This document shows positions 55,690 to 64,000 of a DNA stretch of 64,000 nucleotides, piece by piece. Position numbers and translations under genes: made by a program. Positions within the stretch are counted from its first letter, which is position 1. Each line of letters starts with the position of its first letter. A model generated the notes under the pieces. That model was not told where the DNA came from and ran no database searches. It saw only the letters and a list, made by a program, of their open reading frames with translations. The stretch spans positions 1,860,001-1,924,000 of the forward strand of contig NZ_AP025185.1 of the NCBI RefSeq assembly GCF_020886115.1, read 5' to 3'. This stretch comes from Flavobacterium ammonificans. GTDB lineage: Bacteria; Bacteroidota; Bacteroidia; Flavobacteriales; Flavobacteriaceae.

Positions 55690-56655
55690 ATGAAAAAAAT
55701 AGTTGATGGATTCACTTTTTTCAATGAACTTGATTTATTGGAAATTAGATTAAAATACTTGTATGACGTTGTTGATTATTTTGTTATAGTTGAAGCAGAT
55801 ACTTCATTTAACGGAGAAGCTAAGCAAATGTTTTTTAAAGAAAATAGTGAAAGATTTTCTCCCTTCATGAATAAAATTATTTATGTTCCAATAAATATGA
55901 AATCTTATGAAGACGAAAAAAAAGTTGCATGGAAAAGAGAAGAATTTCAACGAAATTCTATTTTAAATGGTCTTATCAATCTAGATATTACAGATACAGA
56001 TTTAATTTTAATTAGTGACGTTGATGAAATTCCTGATGTTGAAATCTTAAAAAGTATCAAGTCAAATTGTATAGAAAATAATGTATTTAGTGAAAAATCA
56101 AATTTAAATATAATTTCTAAATCTGTTTTCATTTTTTTTAAAATGATATTTTATAAATTAATTAATAAAGACACAAGTAAAATATTTAGTCAGTTAAAAT
56201 TATTTTATTTAACTAAATTTAAGAGTATCAATTCTCCATTAAATTTTAGAATGTTTAATTATTATTATTATTTAAATTATCAGAAGAAAGATGATAGATG
56301 GGACGGAATTCAATGTGTTGAATATAAATTGTTAAATTATTTTACTCCTAATGAATTAAGGAATTTTAGAAACTATCCGTTAATAAGTTTGAATGATTCA
56401 GGTTGGCATTTTTCCTATCTAGGTGGAAAGGAAATGATAAAAAACAAAATAAAAAATTTTTCACATCAAGAATTTAATATTCCACAAATTGTTTCTGATG
56501 AATATATTGATTTTTGTATAAAAAATGGTTATAGTTTATTTGACTATTATAAAAATCCCAATGTTAAACCCAAATATGTTAAAATGAAATTATCGCATCT
56601 CCCAGAGAAGCTTAGTGACATTGTTATTAATTATGAAAAATTTTTTATTGACTGA
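55690..56655 (+). CDS. Glycosyltransferase family 17 protein
   Basis: A 321-residue GT17 enzyme, the family named after the eukaryotic beta-1,4-N-acetylglucosaminyltransferase III (MGAT3). Motifs are the opening DGFTFFNELDLLEIRLKYLYDVVDYFVIVEADTSFNGE (positions 4-41), the DxD-like SDVDEIPD near residue 110, and the segment GWHFSYLGG. Bacterial members are found in capsule and lipopolysaccharide clusters; the acceptor here is unknown. The gene is much more AT-rich than its neighbours, rich in Lys, Asn and Ile, and flanked by AT-rich spacers with no partner genes, suggesting recent gain. Confidence 0.8.
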   Translation: MKKIVDGFTFFNELDLLEIRLKYLYDVVDYFVIVEADTSFNGEAKQMFFKENSERFSPFMNKIIYVPINMKSYEDEKKVAWKREEFQRNSILNGLINLDITDTDLILISDVDEIPDVEILKSIKSNCIENNVFSEKSNLNIISKSVFIFFKMIFYKLINKDTSKIFSQLKLFYLTKFKSINSPLNFRMFNYYYYLNYQKKDDRWDGIQCVEYKLLNYFTPNELRNFRNYPLISLNDSGWHFSYLGGKEMIKNKIKNFSHQEFNIPQIVSDEYIDFCIKNGYSLFDYYKNPNVKPKYVKMKLSHLPEKLSDIVINYEKFFID

Positions 56656-56942
56656 ATATTTAAGACTCTAAGCTAGAAATTTATCAAAAATACAATTTAA
56701 TTATTTTTTTTAAATAATTGTCTTCTTTTTGTTTTTAAAAAATACGAAATGTAGTAGTTATTGTTTTGAATAAGTTGTAAAAACTATGAATATATTTAAC
56801 TCAAAGAATTCATTTCATTTTAATAAATCATAAATGAATTAATACTATAATATTTGATACGGTACCATTATTAATATAGAATAAAGCGGCCTTCCAACCC
56901 AATTGAAATTTCTTTATATTTGTTGCCCTAAAGCACTTAAAA
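56656..56942. other. AT-rich spacer after the GT17 gene
   Basis: 287 bp, AT-rich, no gene. TATATTTG at 56915-56922 is an exact -7 match 20 bp before the next start codon; the -33 position carries no TTTG. Nothing else is recognised. Confidence 0.4.
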
Positions 56943-58172
56943 TTGAGCCAAATTAATAAACTGAAAATATTCAACGATCCCATTTACGGATTCATCACTA
57001 TCCCAAATGCTTTAATCTACGATTTAATTCAGCATCCATATTTTCAAAGACTACGTCGCATTTCGCAAATGGGATTGTCTTATTTAGTCTATCCTGGTGC
57101 CAATCACACTCGCTTACATCATGCTTTAGGCTGTATGCATTTAATGCAAAAAGCAGTTGAAGTTTTACGTTTTAAAGGAGTTGTGATATCCGAAGCAGAG
57201 GAAAATGCACTATATATTGCCATATTGTTACACGATATCGGACATGGTCCATTTTCTCATGCCATGGAAAAAAGTATTGTAGAGGATGTGCATCATGAAG
57301 CGATTTCTCTGTTATTTATGAATCAACTAAACGAAGAGTTTAATGGTCAATTAAGTTTGGCAATTCAAGTATTTAAAGGTGAATACCATCGTAAATTCAT
57401 GTTGCAATTGATTTCGAGTCAGTTGGATATGGATCGTATGGATTATTTGAAACGTGATAGTTTTTATTCAGGCGTAGCTGAGGGAAATGTCAATTCAGAG
57501 CGATTAATTCAGATGATGAATGTAGTTGATGACGTTTTAGTAATTGAAGAAAAAGGAATTTACTCTGTTGAAAAATTCCTAATGTCAAGACGTTTGATGT
57601 ATTGGCAGGTATATTTGCATAAAACGAGTTTGGTAGCCGAGTTAATCCTTACCAAAGTATTGAAACGAGCGAAAGAGTTAACTCTCCAAGGCATCCAATT
57701 GTCGTGCAGTGAACCGTTACTATTTTTCATGCAAAACCGAGTAAATATTGAGAATTTTAATGTGAATACACTCGAGTTGTTTTCACAATTAGACGATTTT
57801 GATATTATTAGCGCTTTAAAATCTTGGCAAAAGCACGACGATTTTATCCTTTCTTCATTAAGTAAAATGATTATTAATAGGGATTTACCAAAGATTAAAG
57901 TAGTTGCTGATCAACAGCATTTAGATCTCATAGATCCTATCAAATCTCGATTTGCCTCTGAAAATAATATATCCATTTTAAACACAGATTATTTTATTTT
58001 CGAAGGGGCTATTAAAAATCAAGCCTACAGTAAAGAAGCAGAACCTATAAGAATACTGAAAAAAGATAAAACTGTTGAAGATGTTGTTGATGTATCAGAT
58101 CAACTAAATATAGAATCGTTATCTAAATTAGTGACAAAATATTATATCTGTTATCCGAAATCATTAGCATAA
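56943..58172 (+). CDS. HD-domain phosphohydrolase
   Basis: A 409-residue metal-dependent phosphohydrolase. HD-fold metal ligands are seen in TRLHHALGCMH (His59/60) and LLHDIGHGPFSHAMEK (His97-Asp98), with the late Asp in SQLDMDRMDYLKRD. This layout (IYGFITIPN...RLRRISQMGLSYLVYPGANHTR) is that of dGTPase-like/YdhJ-type enzymes. The start is a TTG at 56943. It is the first gene of the run that leads into lpxD, an order I recall as conserved across Flavobacteriia, though its substrate is unknown. Confidence 0.85.
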   Translation: MSQINKLKIFNDPIYGFITIPNALIYDLIQHPYFQRLRRISQMGLSYLVYPGANHTRLHHALGCMHLMQKAVEVLRFKGVVISEAEENALYIAILLHDIGHGPFSHAMEKSIVEDVHHEAISLLFMNQLNEEFNGQLSLAIQVFKGEYHRKFMLQLISSQLDMDRMDYLKRDSFYSGVAEGNVNSERLIQMMNVVDDVLVIEEKGIYSVEKFLMSRRLMYWQVYLHKTSLVAELILTKVLKRAKELTLQGIQLSCSEPLLFFMQNRVNIENFNVNTLELFSQLDDFDIISALKSWQKHDDFILSSLSKMIINRDLPKIKVVADQQHLDLIDPIKSRFASENNISILNTDYFIFEGAIKNQAYSKEAEPIRILKKDKTVEDVVDVSDQLNIESLSKLVTKYYICYPKSLA

Positions 58173-58296
58173 AAATAGGGTAATACTATCTATTTTTATA
58201 TTTTTGCCAAATAGAAACTATTTCGACTATCTTTATGGTAGAATCAAATCAAATTGAGACCTTTTTTAATTGTAGTACCAATATTTAACTTTTAGA

Positions 58297-59340
58297 ATGA
58301 AGTTTACAGCAGAGCAAATAGCGGAAATTTTAGAAGGTGAAGTAGTTGGTAATCCAAATGCATTAGTTTCTAAATTATCCAAAATTGAAGAGGGTGAAGA
58401 GGGAGCTTTAACTTTCTTGTCCAATCCAAAATATCAAAATTTTATATATACTACCAAGGCTTCAGTTACTATTGTTAATTCAACCTTTGTTCCAGATGCT
58501 GCTCTTAGCACTACTTTGATTAAAGTTGCAGATGCGTATTCTGCATTTACAAAACTATTAGAGTTTTACAATCAAGTTAAACTTAATAAAACAGGAATTG
58601 AGCAACCTTCTGTTATAGATGAAAGTGCACACTATGAATCCGATTTGTATTTAGGAAGTTTTAGTTACATTGGTAAAAATGTAAAATTAGGAACCAATGT
58701 AAAAATTTATCCTAATTCTTATGTAGGAGATAATGTAACTATTGGTGATAATGTAACCTTATTTGCAGGTGTTAAAGTATATTCTGAAACGGTAATTGGA
58801 AACAATTGCACTGTTCATTCTGGTTCGATAATTGGATCCGATGGATTTGGTTTTGCACCAAATACGGATGGGACATATTCTAAAATTCCACAAATTGGAA
58901 ATGTAGTAATTGAAGATAATGTAGAGATCGGTGCTTGTACAACTATAGATAGAGCTACAATGGGATCTACTATTATTCGTAAAGGCGTCAAATTAGACAA
59001 TCAAATTCAGGTTGGGCATAATGTTGTAATTGGTGAAAATACAGTTATCGCTGCTCAAACAGGAATAGCTGGTTCTACAAAAATCGGAAAAAACGGCATG
59101 ATTGGGGGCCAAGTAGGTTTTGCTGGACATATCATTATTGGGGATAATGTTAGAATAAAAGCAAAATCTGGTATTTCAAAAAATGTTAAAGATGGTGAAA
59201 TACTTCAAGGACCTGTTGCTTTTAATGACACTAACTATTCTAAATCGTATGTCCATTTTAAAAATTTACCCAAGATTATAACTGAAATTGAAGAGTTAAA
59301 AAAAGAAATACTAAATCTAAAAAAGAATTACAATGGTTAA
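58297..59340 (+). CDS. lpxD: UDP-3-O-(3-hydroxyacyl)glucosamine N-acyltransferase
   Basis: A 347-residue trimeric left-handed beta-helix enzyme that adds the second hydroxyacyl chain in lipid A synthesis. The N-terminal LpxD domain (~1-100: LEGEVVGNPNALVSKLSKIEEGEEGALTFLSNPKY) binds uridine; hexapeptide repeats run from ~115 to ~310. The catalytic His is in LDNQIQVGHNVVIG. A C-terminal coiled coil (EIEELKKEILNLKKN) ends the protein. It overlaps lpxC-fabZ by eight bases. TATTTTTG at 58199-58206 may be its -7 element. Confidence 0.93.
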   Translation: MKFTAEQIAEILEGEVVGNPNALVSKLSKIEEGEEGALTFLSNPKYQNFIYTTKASVTIVNSTFVPDAALSTTLIKVADAYSAFTKLLEFYNQVKLNKTGIEQPSVIDESAHYESDLYLGSFSYIGKNVKLGTNVKIYPNSYVGDNVTIGDNVTLFAGVKVYSETVIGNNCTVHSGSIIGSDGFGFAPNTDGTYSKIPQIGNVVIEDNVEIGACTTIDRATMGSTIIRKGVKLDNQIQVGHNVVIGENTVIAAQTGIAGSTKIGKNGMIGGQVGFAGHIIIGDNVRIKAKSGISKNVKDGEILQGPVAFNDTNYSKSYVHFKNLPKIITEIEELKKEILNLKKNYNG

Positions 59341-60718
59341 ACAAAAAACCATCAAATCAGAAATTTCACTTACAGGTGTAGGATTACATACCGGGAAAGA
59401 AGTGAAAATGACTTTTAAACCTGCCCCAGCTAATAACGGATTTACTTTTGTACGTGTAGATCTTGAAGGTCAACCTGTGATTGAAGCTGATGCAAATTAT
59501 GTAGTCAATACACAACGTGGAACTAATTTAGAAAAATTAGGGGTTCAAATTCAAACACCTGAGCATGTTTTAGCAGCTTTAACTGGATGTGACTTGGACA
59601 ATGTTATTATTGAATTGAATGCTTCAGAGCTACCTATAATGGATGGTTCTTCAAAATATTTTGTTGAAGCAATTGAAAAAGCTGGAATTGAAGAGCAGGA
59701 AGCAAAACGTAATGTGTATGTAGTAAAAGAAGTTATTTCTTATACCGATGAAGCAACAGGAAGCGAAATATTAGTAATGCCAAGTGATAGCTATTGTATT
59801 ACTACAATGGTTGATTTTGGCACTAAAATTTTGGGCACTCAAAATGCAACAATGAAATGTCTGTCTGAATTTAAAGACGAAATTTCAGATTCAAGAACAT
59901 TTAGTTTCTTACACGAATTGGAATCACTTTTAGACAATGGTTTAATCAAAGGTGGCGATTTAAATAACGCTATTGTTTATGTAGATAAAGAAATATCTTC
60001 ATCTACAATGGAAAACCTAAAAAAGGCATTTGGTAAAGACGAAATTACAGTAAAACCAAATGGAATTTTAGACAACCTTACACTGCATTATCCTAATGAG
60101 GCTGCTCGACATAAATTATTGGACGTTGTAGGCGATTTATCTTTAATTGGAACTAGAATTCAAGGTAAAGTAATTGCAAACAAACCAGGACATTATGTAA
60201 ATACACAGTTTGCTAAAAAATTAGCGAAAATTATAAAAATAGAACAACGCAATTTTGTTCCTACTTATGATCTACATCAAGAGCCATTAATGGATATTCA
60301 TAAAATTATGGAAACTTTACCGCATCGACCACCATTTTTGTTGATTGACCGCATTATCGAAATGTCTGAAAATCACGTTGTGGGAATGAAAAATGTAACA
60401 ATGAATGAAAATTTCTTTGTTGGGCATTTTCCAGAAGCACCGGTTATGCCTGGTGTTTTAATTGTTGAGGCTATGGCGCAAACAGGAGGGGTATTGGTGT
60501 TAAGTACCGTTCCTGATCCTGAAAATTACTTGACATATTTCATGAAAATGGATAATGTTAAATTCAAGCATAAAGTACTACCTGGTGATACTTTAATATT
60601 CAAATGTGAATTGATTACACCTATCAGAAGAGGGATTTGTCATATGCAAGCCAATGCGTATGCCAACGGTAAATTAGTAGCTGAAGCTGAATTAATGGCA
60701 CAAATTGCTAAAAAATAA
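59333..60718 (+). CDS. lpxC-fabZ: Bifunctional LpxC deacetylase / FabZ dehydratase
   Basis: A 461-residue fusion. Residues ~1-305 are LpxC, the zinc enzyme that removes acetate from UDP-3-O-acyl-GlcNAc; the Zn ligands are the His in TPEHVLAAL and the His and Asp in ARHKLLDVVGD. Residues ~320-461 are FabZ, the 3-hydroxyacyl-ACP dehydratase (LPHRPPFLLIDRI), with its catalytic His in VGHFPEAPVMPG and Glu in VEAMAQTGG. The two activities compete for the same hydroxyacyl pool and balance lipid A against phospholipid. The fusion is standard in Bacteroidota. It overlaps lpxD. Confidence 0.95.
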   Translation: MVKQKTIKSEISLTGVGLHTGKEVKMTFKPAPANNGFTFVRVDLEGQPVIEADANYVVNTQRGTNLEKLGVQIQTPEHVLAALTGCDLDNVIIELNASELPIMDGSSKYFVEAIEKAGIEEQEAKRNVYVVKEVISYTDEATGSEILVMPSDSYCITTMVDFGTKILGTQNATMKCLSEFKDEISDSRTFSFLHELESLLDNGLIKGGDLNNAIVYVDKEISSSTMENLKKAFGKDEITVKPNGILDNLTLHYPNEAARHKLLDVVGDLSLIGTRIQGKVIANKPGHYVNTQFAKKLAKIIKIEQRNFVPTYDLHQEPLMDIHKIMETLPHRPPFLLIDRIIEMSENHVVGMKNVTMNENFFVGHFPEAPVMPGVLIVEAMAQTGGVLVLSTVPDPENYLTYFMKMDNVKFKHKVLPGDTLIFKCELITPIRRGICHMQANAYANGKLVAEAELMAQIAKK

Positions 60719-60723
60719 TAGAA

Positions 60724-60763
60724 TTTAGAAAATTCGCTGTAGTTTTACTGCCAATTTTCTAAA
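60724..60763 (+). promoter_or_regulatory. Hairpin in the lpxC-fabZ/lpxA spacer
   Basis: An 11-base perfect inverted repeat (TTTAGAAAATT, 60724-60734, with AATTTTCTAAA, 60753-60763) and an 18-base loop. There is no T tract after it, so it is more likely an mRNA-processing or stability hairpin than a terminator. Confidence 0.45.
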
Positions 60764-60788
60764 GAATACAAATTATAAATAATATTAG

Positions 60789-61574
60789 ATGAATCAACCG
60801 TTAGCCTACGTTCATCCTGGTGCTAAAATCGCCAAAAATGTCGTGATAGAACCTTTTACAACTATTCATAATAATGTTGTTATTGGAGATGGAACCTGGA
60901 TTGGTTCTAATGTTACTATTATGGAAGGTGCCCGAATTGGAAAAAATTGCAATATTTTTCCAGGAGCAGTTATATCTGCTGTACCTCAAGATTTAAAGTT
61001 TGGAGGGGAAGATTCGTTAGCCATAATTGGTGATAATTGTACCATAAGAGAGTGTGTTACTATTAATAGAGGAACATCTGCTTCTGGTCAAACTGTTATT
61101 GGTGATAATTGTCTTGTAATGGCTTATGCGCATATTGCTCACGACTGTGTAGTTGGAAATAATGCTATCATTGTAAATGGTGTTGCGTTAGCAGGACATG
61201 TAATCGTAGGTAATTATGCAGTTATTGGCGGATTGGCAGCAGTTCATCAATTTATTCATATTGGAGATCACGCTATGATTTCTGGTGGTTCATTAGTTAG
61301 AAAAGATGTTCCTCCTTTTACAAAAGCAGCCAAAGAGCCTTTGTCTTATGTGGGTATTAATTCTATTGGATTAAGACGAAGAGGTTTTACGACAGAAAAA
61401 ATTAGAGAAATACAAGATATTTATAGAATACTATACCAAAAAAATTACAATACTACTCAAGCAATTGGAATAATTGAAGCTGAGATGGAGGCGACTCCAG
61501 AGCGTGATGAAATTTTAGATTTTATTCGAAATTCATCAAGAGGAGTAATGAAAGGATATAGCGGAAATTATTAA
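60789..61574 (+). CDS. lpxA: Acyl-ACP--UDP-N-acetylglucosamine O-acyltransferase
   Basis: A 261-residue beta-helix enzyme for the first acylation of lipid A. Features are VHPGAKIAKNVVIEPF, the GAVISAVPQDLKFGGEDS segment, the catalytic region MAYAHIAHDCVVGN, and the helical C-terminal domain SIGLRRRGFTTEKIREIQDIYRIL. It is 70 bp downstream of lpxC-fabZ, with the intervening hairpin, and 24 bp before efp. Confidence 0.95.
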   Translation: MNQPLAYVHPGAKIAKNVVIEPFTTIHNNVVIGDGTWIGSNVTIMEGARIGKNCNIFPGAVISAVPQDLKFGGEDSLAIIGDNCTIRECVTINRGTSASGQTVIGDNCLVMAYAHIAHDCVVGNNAIIVNGVALAGHVIVGNYAVIGGLAAVHQFIHIGDHAMISGGSLVRKDVPPFTKAAKEPLSYVGINSIGLRRRGFTTEKIREIQDIYRILYQKNYNTTQAIGIIEAEMEATPERDEILDFIRNSSRGVMKGYSGNY

Positions 61575-61598
61575 CATTAGCAATTAAATACATTTAAA

Positions 61599-62165
61599 AT
61601 GGCAAGTACATCAGATATTAGAAACGGATTATGTATCAAATACAACAACGATATTTACAAAATCATTGAATTTCTTCACGTTAAACCAGGTAAAGGACCT
61701 GCTTTTGTGAGAACTAAACTAAAATCCTTGACTAACGGTAAAGTATTAGATAATACTTTTTCCGCTGGTCATAAAATTGATGAAGTTCGTGTAGAAACAC
61801 ATACTTTTCAATATTTATATGCAGAGGGAGATCAGTTTCATTTTATGAATAATGAATCTTTCGAACAAATTACATTGAATAAAAATGTTTTAGACAATCC
61901 TGATTTGTTAAAAGAAGGAACGAACGTAATGATTCAAATCAATGCAGAAACAGAAGCACCACTTTCTGTTGATATGCCAGCTTCTATTATTTTAGAAGTT
62001 ACTTATGCTGAACCAGGTGTAAAAGGAAACACTGCAACAAATGCTACAAAGTCAGCAACTGTTGAAACTGGAGCAACTGTAAACGTACCTTTATTTATTA
62101 ATGAAGGAGATAAAATTAAAATTGATACCGCTTCAGGATCGTATATGGAGCGTGTTAAAGAATAA
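61599..62165 (+). CDS. efp: Elongation factor P
   Basis: A 188-residue, three-domain translation factor that rescues ribosomes stalled on polyproline. It shows the KOW-like N-terminus and the tip loop KPGKGPAF with Lys32 at the apex, where other bacteria carry a lysine or arginine modification. No modification enzyme is in the window. The C-terminal OB domain ends KIDTASGSYMERVKE. It sits between lpxA and a second lpxD, an order shared by many Flavobacteriia. Confidence 0.95.
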   Translation: MASTSDIRNGLCIKYNNDIYKIIEFLHVKPGKGPAFVRTKLKSLTNGKVLDNTFSAGHKIDEVRVETHTFQYLYAEGDQFHFMNNESFEQITLNKNVLDNPDLLKEGTNVMIQINAETEAPLSVDMPASIILEVTYAEPGVKGNTATNATKSATVETGATVNVPLFINEGDKIKIDTASGSYMERVKE

Positions 62166-62180
62166 ACCATAAACTAATAC

Positions 62181-62220
62181 TAAAGGTTGATTATTAAATG
62201 ATAGTCAACCTTTACTATTT
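62181..62220 (+). terminator. Possible weak terminator/hairpin after efp
   Basis: TAAAGGTTGA (62181-62190) pairs with TCAACCTTTA (62205-62214), with a 14-base loop, followed by CTATTTT. The T run is short, so termination is likely partial and read-through to the second lpxD is expected. Confidence 0.45.
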
Positions 62221-62233
62221 TAAATAGAAATCA

Positions 62234-63163
62234 ATGAAATTTCCTAAACAACATACACTTCAAGAAATCGCAAGTCTTATTCAATGTGAATTTGTAGGTG
62301 ATTCAAACTTTCCTGTTTTAGGGATGAATGAGATTCATGTTGTTGAACCAGGAGACATTGTGTTTGTTGATCATCCCAAGTATTACGATAAAGCATTACA
62401 ATCCAAAGCTACTATTGTTTTAATCAATAAAAAAGTAGATTGTCCAGAAGGAAAAGCCTTATTGATTTCAGAGGATCCATTTCGAGACTTCAATACCTTA
62501 ACAAGGCATTTTATGCCATTTCAAGGAGCAAATGTTTCCATTGCAGCGACTGCTAAAATCGGGATTGATACACAAATCCAACCCAATACTTTTATCGGTA
62601 ATCATGTCACCATTGGAACAAATTGTTTGATTCACTCGAATGTAGCAATTTACGATCATACAGTAATTGGTGATAATGTAATTATACATGCCGGTACTGT
62701 AATTGGTGCTGATGCTTTTTATTACAAAAAACGTGCAGAAGGTTTTGATCAATTGCTTTCAGGCGGTAGAGTAGTAATTGAGAATAATGTAGGTATAGGT
62801 GCGCTTTGTACCATAGATAAAGGAGTTACGGGCGATACAACTATTGGAGAAGGAACCAAAATTGACAATCAAGTTCATGTTGGCCACGATACAGTTATAG
62901 GTAAAAAATGTTTAATTGCTTCACAAACTGGTATAGCAGGTTGTGTTATTATTGAGGATGAAGTGACACTTTGGGGACAAGTTGGTACTACAAGTGGAAT
63001 AACTATTGGTGCTAAAGCAGTGGTAATGGGACAAACAGGTGTAACCAAGTCTATTGAAGGTGGCAAATCTTATTTTGGAACACCAATTGAAGAATCGAGA
63101 GAGAAATTAAAACAATTAGCTAATATTAAACGAATTCCTGAAATTTTAAATCAATTAAAATAA
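62234..63163 (+). CDS. LpxD-like UDP-3-O-acylglucosamine N-acyltransferase paralogue
   Basis: A 309-residue second LpxD-family protein. It keeps the N-terminal domain (LQEIASLIQCEFVGDSNFPVLGMNEIHVVEPGDIVFVDHPKYYD), hexapeptide repeats and the catalytic His (KIDNQVHVGHDTVIG), but is shorter and only partly similar to the lpxD product at 58297-59340. It lacks the C-terminal coiled coil of LpxD. It may acylate another UDP-sugar, or act at a different chain length or condition. It is followed without a gap by the NTF2-like gene. Confidence 0.85.
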   Translation: MKFPKQHTLQEIASLIQCEFVGDSNFPVLGMNEIHVVEPGDIVFVDHPKYYDKALQSKATIVLINKKVDCPEGKALLISEDPFRDFNTLTRHFMPFQGANVSIAATAKIGIDTQIQPNTFIGNHVTIGTNCLIHSNVAIYDHTVIGDNVIIHAGTVIGADAFYYKKRAEGFDQLLSGGRVVIENNVGIGALCTIDKGVTGDTTIGEGTKIDNQVHVGHDTVIGKKCLIASQTGIAGCVIIEDEVTLWGQVGTTSGITIGAKAVVMGQTGVTKSIEGGKSYFGTPIEESREKLKQLANIKRIPEILNQLK

Positions 63164-63525
63164 TGGCCTCAAAAAAACTAATTCAAAATTTTTACAAATC
63201 AGATGCACTAATTGATGCTGACGTAATGAAGGAATATCTTCATCCTGAAATAATTTTAGATTGGAATAGTAGTAAAGGTTTTGTTCAATTGAATTATGAA
63301 TCTATTCTAAATCTTTCTCTTGAATTAAGTAAAGCGTACGTTCGTTCAAAGGTAAGAATTAGTCATATTCTTGCTGAAAACGACCTAGTATCTGTTCGCT
63401 ATTCCCATTATGTAAAAACGATTGAAAATCCTCGTGAAGAAATGTTTTTAGCAAATTTTATAGTTATTTGGCAAATAAAAGACGATAAATTGTATCGAGG
63501 GTATCAAATGAGTCAAATTTCTTAA
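63163..63525 (+). CDS. NTF2/SnoaL-like protein
   Basis: A 120-residue protein with an NTF2-like fold (KLIQNFYKSDALIDADVMKEYLHPEIILDWNSSKGF, positions 5-40, then VRYSHYVKTIEN and FIVIWQIKDDKLYRGYQMSQ). Members bind or isomerise small molecules, or act in ketide pathways; function is unknown here. Its ATG uses the last base of the upstream lpxD-like stop (shared base 63163), so translation is likely coupled. It is the last gene before the promoter of sucD. Confidence 0.75.
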   Translation: MASKKLIQNFYKSDALIDADVMKEYLHPEIILDWNSSKGFVQLNYESILNLSLELSKAYVRSKVRISHILAENDLVSVRYSHYVKTIENPREEMFLANFIVIWQIKDDKLYRGYQMSQIS

Positions 63526-63566
63526 TTTATTTTCAATTTAAAAGTTAGAAAATAATTTCAAAATCG

Positions 63567-63574
63567 TATTTTTG
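63567..63574 (+). promoter_or_regulatory. Putative -7 element of sucD
   Basis: TATTTTTG, an exact TAnnTTTG match, 36 bp before the sucD start. The -33 position is poor. Confidence 0.45.
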
Positions 63575-63610
63575 CGTATCAAATTTAAAAAATCACATAA
63601 AAAATAGATC

Positions 63611-64000
63611 ATGAGTGTTTTAGTTAATAAAAATTCCAAAATAATTGTTCAAGGTTTTACAGGTAGTGAAGGAACATTTCACGCGTCTCAAATGATTGAA
63701 TACGGAACCAATGTTGTAGGTGGAGTTACTCCAGGTAAAGGCGGTTCAACGCATTTAGACCGTCCCGTTTTTAACACAGTAAAAGATGCAGTAGAACAAG
63801 CTGGTGCTGATACCTCTATTATTTTTGTACCACCTGCTTTTGCTGCTGATGCGATTATGGAAGCAGCTGATGCTGGAATTAAAGTTATTATAGCTATCAC
63901 TGAAGGAATTCCTGTTGCTGATATGATCAAAGCTAACAGTTATGTCAAAGAAAGAAACGCTCGTTTGATAGGTCCTAACTGTCCAGGAGTTATTACTGCT
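63611..64000 (+). CDS. sucD: Succinate--CoA ligase (ADP-forming) alpha subunit, 3' end missing
   Basis: The first 130 residues of the alpha subunit of succinyl-CoA synthetase, a TCA-cycle enzyme that makes ATP or GTP from succinyl-CoA. The CoA-binding domain opens [20 protein letters not shown] and includes [35 protein letters not shown], the second CoA segment [11 protein letters not shown] and IGPNCPGVI. The catalytic phospho-histidine lies beyond the window end. The reading frame is open to base 64000. Confidence 0.95.
   Translation, partial: MSVLVNKNSKIIVQGFTGSEGTFHASQMIEYGTNVVGGVTPGKGGSTHLDRPVFNTVKDAVEQAGADTSIIFVPPAFAADAIMEAADAGIKVIIAITEGIPVADMIKANSYVKERNARLIGPNCPGVITA

Overview
The window looks like a chromosomal segment from a Flavobacterium-like member of the Bacteroidota. 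Pointers are the low GC content, a type IX secretion (T9SS) sorting domain at 1-421, the T9SS regulator PorX at 52837-54393, a fused LpxC-FabZ, a menaquinone gene (menD), UMF1-type and CAL67264-type proteins, and many TAnnTTTG promoter elements instead of a sigma70 -10 box. No rRNA, tRNA, CRISPR array, prophage or insertion sequence with a transposase was seen.

Layout. 1-4.3 kb: three co-directional surface genes, namely a T9SS cargo C-terminus, a small outer-membrane barrel and a 1064-residue tail-fibre/YadA-like adhesin. 4.3-12.8 kb: glutathione peroxidase, a dihydrouridine synthase, an acetyltransferase, a thioredoxin-like protein, MenD, an M28 peptidase, an alpha/beta hydrolase and an M48 metalloprotease whose signal peptide is frameshifted. 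12.8-21.1 kb: UMF1 transporter, Lon, Cmk, a nucleoside permease and ribosomal protein S1. 21.2-31.2 kb, minus strand: PheT, an aminopeptidase-like hydrolase, a bestrophin and a TolC/RND/adaptor efflux operon. 31.4-33.9 kb: RecG interrupted in frame by a 438-bp element that encodes a DUF559 endonuclease-like domain and ends in GC-rich palindromes; this is the most unusual object in the window. 34-38 kb: small genes and two repeat islands. 38.2-50.3 kb: UvrD/PcrA helicase, Sua5/YrdC, OmpA-like lipoprotein, a GT2 glycosyltransferase, an orphan HsdR-N domain, HolA, EttA, MutS2 and Ung. 50.3-54.4 kb: alanine dehydrogenase, TsaE and PorX. 54.5-56.7 kb: a DUF1080 protein and a very AT-rich GT17 glycosyltransferase. 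56.9-64 kb: the conserved lipid A run (HD phosphohydrolase, lpxD, lpxC-fabZ, lpxA, efp, a second lpxD, an NTF2-like protein) leading into sucD, which is cut by the window end.

How the genes work together. lpxD, lpxC-fabZ, lpxA and the lpxD paralogue make the first acylated intermediates of lipid A. Sua5/YrdC and TsaE both serve the tRNA t6A modification. RecG, UvrD/PcrA, HolA, MutS2 and Ung are replication and repair genes. PorX controls the secretion system that would export the protein encoded at the left edge. The adaptor, RND pump and TolC form one tripartite efflux system. A 41-residue membrane peptide at 46703-46828, with a Crp/Fnr-like palindrome placed about 42 bp before its inferred start site, is a likely regulated small gene.
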